Assembly: GCF_003323745.1 (NCBI RefSeq)
Contig: NZ_QOIL01000012.1
Coordinates: forward strand, 62,001 to 126,000
Source of the DNA: Sphaerisporangium album
Lineage (GTDB): Bacteria > Actinomycetota > Actinomycetes > Streptosporangiales > Streptosporangiaceae
DNA length: 64,000 nt
Direction of reading: 5' to 3'
Made by a program: the position numbers and the translations under genes. Within the stretch, counting starts at the first letter, position 1. The number at the start of each line of letters is the position of its first letter. The notes beneath the pieces are model-generated. The model was not told the origin of the DNA. It saw nothing but the letters and a program-made list of their open reading frames with translations, and made no database searches. This document shows, one piece after another, positions 61,401-64,000 of this stretch.

Positions 61401-61703
61401 CACCAGCGCGCCGACCAGCAGCGCGTCCACCTGACCGGCGGGCAGCCCGAGCCGATAACCACGCGGCATCCGCACCACGACGTCGGCGGAGGTCGCGGCC
61501 CTGGTCCGCGAGACGACCACCTGCAACGCCTTCGTCGGGTTGGCCGGCGCCTCGTCGGGCCACAACTCCTCGACCAGGCGCTCGTCACCGACCCCCGCAC
61601 GCCCGTGCAGCGCGAGCACGGCCAGCAGGGTTTGCGCGCGATCGCCGACCACGCGCGCACCCTGCCAGCGAACGCCGTCGAGCAGGACCAATGCGGGGGA
61701 CAC
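58350..61703 (-). CDS. BTAD/NB-ARC/TPR regulator (AfsR/SARP-like)
   Basis: 1117 aa. N-terminal winged-helix of OmpR/SARP type (residues ~1-80) and bacterial transcriptional activation domain (~85-255), then the P-loop GPGGLGKTR at about residue 293, the LLILDNCEHV Walker B region at about 373 and HTH/TPR-like helices from about residue 600. Members regulate secondary metabolism. The BTAD contains an odd insertion of three 10-residue repeats (SGPLVELNGA, RGPLADLDGA, TGPLAELRGV). Start GTG 61703. The last 47 codons are read antisense through the end of drrB and look low in structure. Confidence 0.88.
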   Translation of the reverse strand: MSPALVLLDGVRWQGARVVGDRAQTLLAVLALHGRAGVGDERLVEELWPDEAPANPTKALQVVVSRTRAATSADVVVRMPRGYRLGLPAGQVDALLVGALVEQARAALGEDDMALAVRRAEEAMSLVAGGLDDASGPLVELNGARGPLADLDGATGPLAELRGVAAGWVAEARRVAAIARGRSGAHEGALPLLEEAAADRPHDEELLACLLRSEAAVRGAAAALERYERYRAGLAARLGTGPGPELARVYAELLVADRPVREGILFDGSSLLGRDGDLRAVHALLRTNRVISIIGPGGLGKTRLAHVVGRNAAQPIAHFVELVGVSSPEGVVGEVGSALGVRDSVSGRRTLTAEQRSDVRARIAQHLDQAPALLILDNCEHVIEAVADLVAFLTVTTRDLRVLITSRAPLSIPAERVYLLGELPTGDAVELFRQRATAARPGARIVEGVVEEVVARLDGLPLAIELAAAKVRVMSVEEIARRLADRFALLRGGNRTAPDRHQTLLAVIDWSWNLLGEPERQALRWLSLFGDGFTLAAAEHVLGPDALHVVDALTEQSMLSVRETTYGLRYRMLETVREFGRMRLKEAGEETPARAAQRAWATAYTLEHAFKLFSPAQFAAVDALRVEEGNLADLFRQALGESDPVTTVQLLAGLGALWSIRGDHVRILVHWEAIAQVISGWMPPPHLVEVTRAALVIALMNHAIVTDRSGDPLRDLLRTLPTGDTTNPRLAAMATVMLACDAADGAEVHRRLAELCRSTDPDVALAATQMSVHVLENAGEVTGAIEAAERTLTMIGEDEGPWFAAIMRALLAHLVMRLGDRRRAVGHARTAIPVLSRVGATDDETQLRAVLLTSALADGDLDTAEAELAEISRINESEAVLGGMAIVSLCAAELALARGETAAALAEYRLAVQRARDLRLPGFSRAEFTPWMIVAISVSLTAYAYHAPPEDVRYGEELFSAVRGYDLLDIHNPVLDYPLCGSMLFALGAWGLLRGAMASRDSIRLLVLAERFAYNSIMPSMTFEGIEPYAERAAPGMIAAVRAEYGDRRGSDLLDEARSLVEQVSGRDGRRSHVPLVAAYRQRREDRDNGQARQERPGHLSADEGAVGEVAGGRDQV

Positions 61704-61746
61704 ACCTTCAGCTTACGGACGAGTCGCATTCGAGGAGCGTGACCGC

Positions 61747-62064
61747 GTGTGTCTCTACGAGCGGATCGAGGCCCACACGATCGAGATCAAGCCCCTCGGC
61801 GGTGCGGCCCTCGCCGGCTACACCAGCCCCGGCCGCGACCACACCGTGCGGTTCTTCTTTCCGCGTACGGGCCCAGGCCCGGCTGCGGCTGCCGAGCCTG
61901 CGGAACGACGCCTGGATGGCCGAGACGCTGCTGCAGCCCGCCTCCCGGCGCCCGTGGGCCCTCGAAGCCGTCCGGAACACTGTAGGGAGACGGGTCAGGC
62001 GGCGGCCCGTTCACTGACGGGCCGGCGTCGGAGGCGCGAACTCTGGAGGGCCGGGGGCACGTAA
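61747..62064 (+). pseudogene. Possible remnant of a small gene
   Basis: From GTG 61747 the frame starts well (CLYERIEAHTIEIKPLGGAA, then GRDHTVRFFFP), but then turns into low-complexity Arg/Ala. Shifting frame near 61855 restores helical, plausible sequence (SLRNDAWMAETLLQPAS), which suggests a frameshifted remnant. It overlaps the end of the aldo/keto reductase gene on the other strand. It might be chance. Confidence 0.25.
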
Positions 62065-63026
62065 GCCTGGTCGAGCGTGCCGACGTCGGTGCCGGGCGGG
62101 ACGATCTCGTCGATCCGGCCGAGGATCTCGTCGGTGAGTGTGACCTCGACACCGGCGAGAAGGTCGTCGAGGTGGCTCATCGTGCGTGGCCCGACGATCG
62201 CGCTGGTCACGCCAGGATGAGCGATCACGAACGCCATCGCGAGGTGGGTCAGCGGCAAGCCCGCCTCTTCGGCGAGCGAAATGAACTGCTCGACGACGTC
62301 GAGGCGGCGCTCGTCGTTGAGGTGTTTGAGAAGGCCCGCGCGGCGAAGTTCGTTCTGCCGACCCTTGCGGACGCGCCCGGTGAGCAGTCCCTGCCCGAGC
62401 GGGCCCCACACCAACGTGCCCATCCCAAAGCGTTGCGTGATCGGCAGCACCTCGCGTTCGACGCCGCGGTCGAGCAGCGAGTAAGGCGGCTGCTCGGTGC
62501 GGAACCTTTCCAGGCCGCGCCGCTCTGCGACCCACTGGGCGTCGATGATGTCGGACGCGGGCATCGTGGACGACCCGATCGCACGGACCTTTCCGCTGTG
62601 GATCAGGTCGGAGAGCGCGGAGAGCGTTTCCTCGATGTCAGTGGTGGGGTCCGGCCGATGAATTTGGTAAAGGTCGAGGTGGTCGGTCCGCAGACGGCGC
62701 AGCGAGTTCTCGACCGCGGTCATGATCCAGCGCCGCGAGGCGCCTTGCTGATTGGGGTCCTCACCCATCGGGCGGCTCACCTTGGTCGCGATGACGACGT
62801 TCTCACGCCGCCCCTTGAGCGCTTTGCCGACGACCTCTTCGGAGTCGCCGTAGGCGTCGGCGGTGTCGATGAAGTTGATCCCCGCGTCCAGCGCTTTGTG
62901 GATGACACGGGCCGAGTCGTCGGGGTCGGGGTTGCCGATTGACGTGGCGAACATCAATGTGCCGAGCGCGTAGGGGCTGACCTTGATACCGGTCCGGCCG
63001 AGCGTGCGGTACCGCATGCGATCCAT
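61995..63026 (-). CDS. Aldo/keto reductase
   Basis: 343 aa, AKR family TIM barrel. The catalytic tetrad is D54, Y59, K82, H123, in FIDTADAYG, IATKVSRP and LDLYQIHRPDP. The NADPH site lies in the C-terminal SAIVGPRTMSHLDD region. Start ATG 63026 with AAGAAAGG just upstream; ATG 63017 is the alternative. It is divergent from an MmyB-type regulator, a common pairing in actinobacteria where the regulator controls the reductase. Substrate unknown. Confidence 0.92.
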   Translation of the reverse strand: MDRMRYRTLGRTGIKVSPYALGTLMFATSIGNPDPDDSARVIHKALDAGINFIDTADAYGDSEEVVGKALKGRRENVVIATKVSRPMGEDPNQQGASRRWIMTAVENSLRRLRTDHLDLYQIHRPDPTTDIEETLSALSDLIHSGKVRAIGSSTMPASDIIDAQWVAERRGLERFRTEQPPYSLLDRGVEREVLPITQRFGMGTLVWGPLGQGLLTGRVRKGRQNELRRAGLLKHLNDERRLDVVEQFISLAEEAGLPLTHLAMAFVIAHPGVTSAIVGPRTMSHLDDLLAGVEVTLTDEILGRIDEIVPPGTDVGTLDQAYVPPALQSSRLRRRPVSERAAA

Positions 63027-63278
63027 ACCTTTCTTCGGAGGGTTATCCGGATCATTCGAAAGCCCGGCACACCAGGGATTCCGGATGCGACTGTCATGTA
63101 GGTACCGCGTGGGGCACGTGGCCCCTCCCTGTGATCGTCTCGTCGCACCCGCGGGGTGCCGCCGGTCCGCCGGGGCGGCTTCCAGCGTGCGGCGGTGCGA
63201 GCGCCGGCGGGAGAGACGCCCTTATCCCGGGACCGGTCGTCCCTGGCTGCGTCCGGCGTCCCGGGGCATGGTAGAAGC

Positions 63279-64000
63279 GTGGACAGATCCGAGCTGGCCG
63301 ACTTCCTGCGCCACTGCCGCACCCGCCTTGCCCCCGCCGCCGTGGGGCTACCGCACGGCCCCCGGCGCCGCACCCCGGGGCTGCGCCGCGAAGAGGTGGC
63401 ACAACTGGCGGGCATGTCCACCGACCACTACACGCGGCTGGAGCAGGCCAGGGGCTCGCGCCCGTCCCGCCAGATGCTCGCCGCCGTCGCCCGCGCGCTG
63501 CGGCTGGCGGGCGACGAGCGGGACCACCTCTTCCATCTGGCCGGCGAAGAGCCCCCACGGGACCGGCCGGCCACGGAGCACGTCCGCCCCGGCCTCCTCC
63601 TCGTCCTCGACCGGCTCACCGACACTCCCGCCCAGGTGGTGAACGACCGCGGCGACATCCTCGCGCAGAACGCGATGGCCAAGGCGCTCAACGGCGACGC
63701 ATCCGCCCGCCCCGAGGCGGAGCGCAACGTCGTCTGGCGCTACTTCACGGACCCGTCCGCGCGCGAGATCTTCCCGGCCGAGGACCGTGACGGCGGCGCT
63801 CGCGCGGCGGTGGCGGATCTACGCGCCACACTCGCCCGCCGCGCGGATGACGCGCGGCTGGCGGGGCTCGTCCGCAGGCTCCGCGCCAGGAGCGAGGAGT
63901 TCGCGGCGCTGTGGGACGCCCACAACGTCGCCGTACGCCGTTCCGACGTCAAACGCTTCCTGCACCCCGTCGTCGGCCTCCTGGAGCTGGACTGCGAGGT
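63279..64000 (+). CDS. MmyB-like HTH transcriptional regulator, 3' end cut by window
   Basis: Open from GTG 63279 to the edge, 240 codons visible. N-terminal XRE-type HTH (LRREEVAQLAGMSTDHYTRL, then EQARGSRPSRQMLAAVARAL) and the MmyB ligand-binding domain (LLVLDRLTDTPAQVVNDRG, then ILAQNAMAKAL; RNVVWRYFTDPSAREIF). MmyB proteins bind fatty acids or related ligands. Divergent from the aldo/keto reductase gene, which it probably regulates. C-terminus not seen. Confidence 0.88.
   Translation, partial: MDRSELADFLRHCRTRLAPAAVGLPHGPRRRTPGLRREEVAQLAGMSTDHYTRLEQARGSRPSRQMLAAVARALRLAGDERDHLFHLAGEEPPRDRPATEHVRPGLLLVLDRLTDTPAQVVNDRGDILAQNAMAKALNGDASARPEAERNVVWRYFTDPSAREIFPAEDRDGGARAAVADLRATLARRADDARLAGLVRRLRARSEEFAALWDAHNVAVRRSDVKRFLHPVVGLLELDCE

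Noticed and set aside
59223-61742. 839-codon plus-strand frame
   Set aside because: Antisense to the BTAD regulator; no recognisable motif.

Overview
The window is high-GC DNA with strong G/C bias at third codon positions, many GTG starts and tightly packed genes with 4-nt GTGA/ATGA overlaps. A geosmin synthase, an AfsR-like BTAD regulator, MmyB-type regulators and a pSAM2-like Rep/KorSA module point to a filamentous actinobacterium, most likely a relative of Streptosporangiales or Streptomyces (inference).

Layout. 1-13.6 kb is mostly housekeeping and envelope: dacB (cut by the window edge), ppa, an NlpC/P60 hydrolase, a sigma/anti-sigma-like fusion, a saccharopine-dehydrogenase-like protein, a lipoprotein, an ABC-F protein, a TetR regulator, metE and a divergent LysR regulator. 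13.6-32.4 kb holds geosmin synthase, a secreted protein, a TetR-controlled ABC exporter, a CDGSH / glycosyltransferase / iron-redox group, a DUF2218-methyltransferase fusion, a beta-propeller protein, argG with a leaderless-looking, ArgR-box-like promoter, a secreted Cys-rich mini-protein and an MFS pump. 32.6-34.2 kb holds a rifampicin monooxygenase gene with a recognisable rifamycin-associated element upstream.

34.3-44.6 kb is a nine-gene catabolic operon on the minus strand: a PotABCD-like importer with its two permeases fused, an HDAC/acetylpolyamine-amidohydrolase-like enzyme, a zinc alcohol dehydrogenase, a TIM-barrel isomerase, a Gfo/Idh/MocA dehydrogenase, a BKACE-type beta-keto-acid cleavage enzyme and a fumarylacetoacetate-hydrolase-family enzyme. 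A divergent IclR gene faces it across two palindromes with the same half-site. I do not recognise the whole pathway.

45.9-57.7 kb is a DrrA-type ABC ATPase gene split by a 10,732-bp integrated element. The crossover falls in the Walker A lysine codon. The two ends rebuild one symmetric attP centred on AA, and joining the flanks restores the DrrA reading frame. The element has a serine integrase, a pSAM2-type Rep, a GntR/KorSA-like regulator, a long nested hairpin beside attL, a tRNA-like sequence and cargo. The most unusual cargo is an isoaspartyl-methyltransferase-like gene next to two tiny genes whose otherwise unrelated peptides share the heptapeptide SQNGSSP, which contains Asn-Gly, the classic isoaspartate-forming site. 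No transfer gene is visible.

57.7-64 kb holds the matching ABC permease (drrB-like), a large BTAD/NB-ARC/TPR regulator, an aldo/keto reductase and a divergent MmyB-type regulator cut by the window edge.
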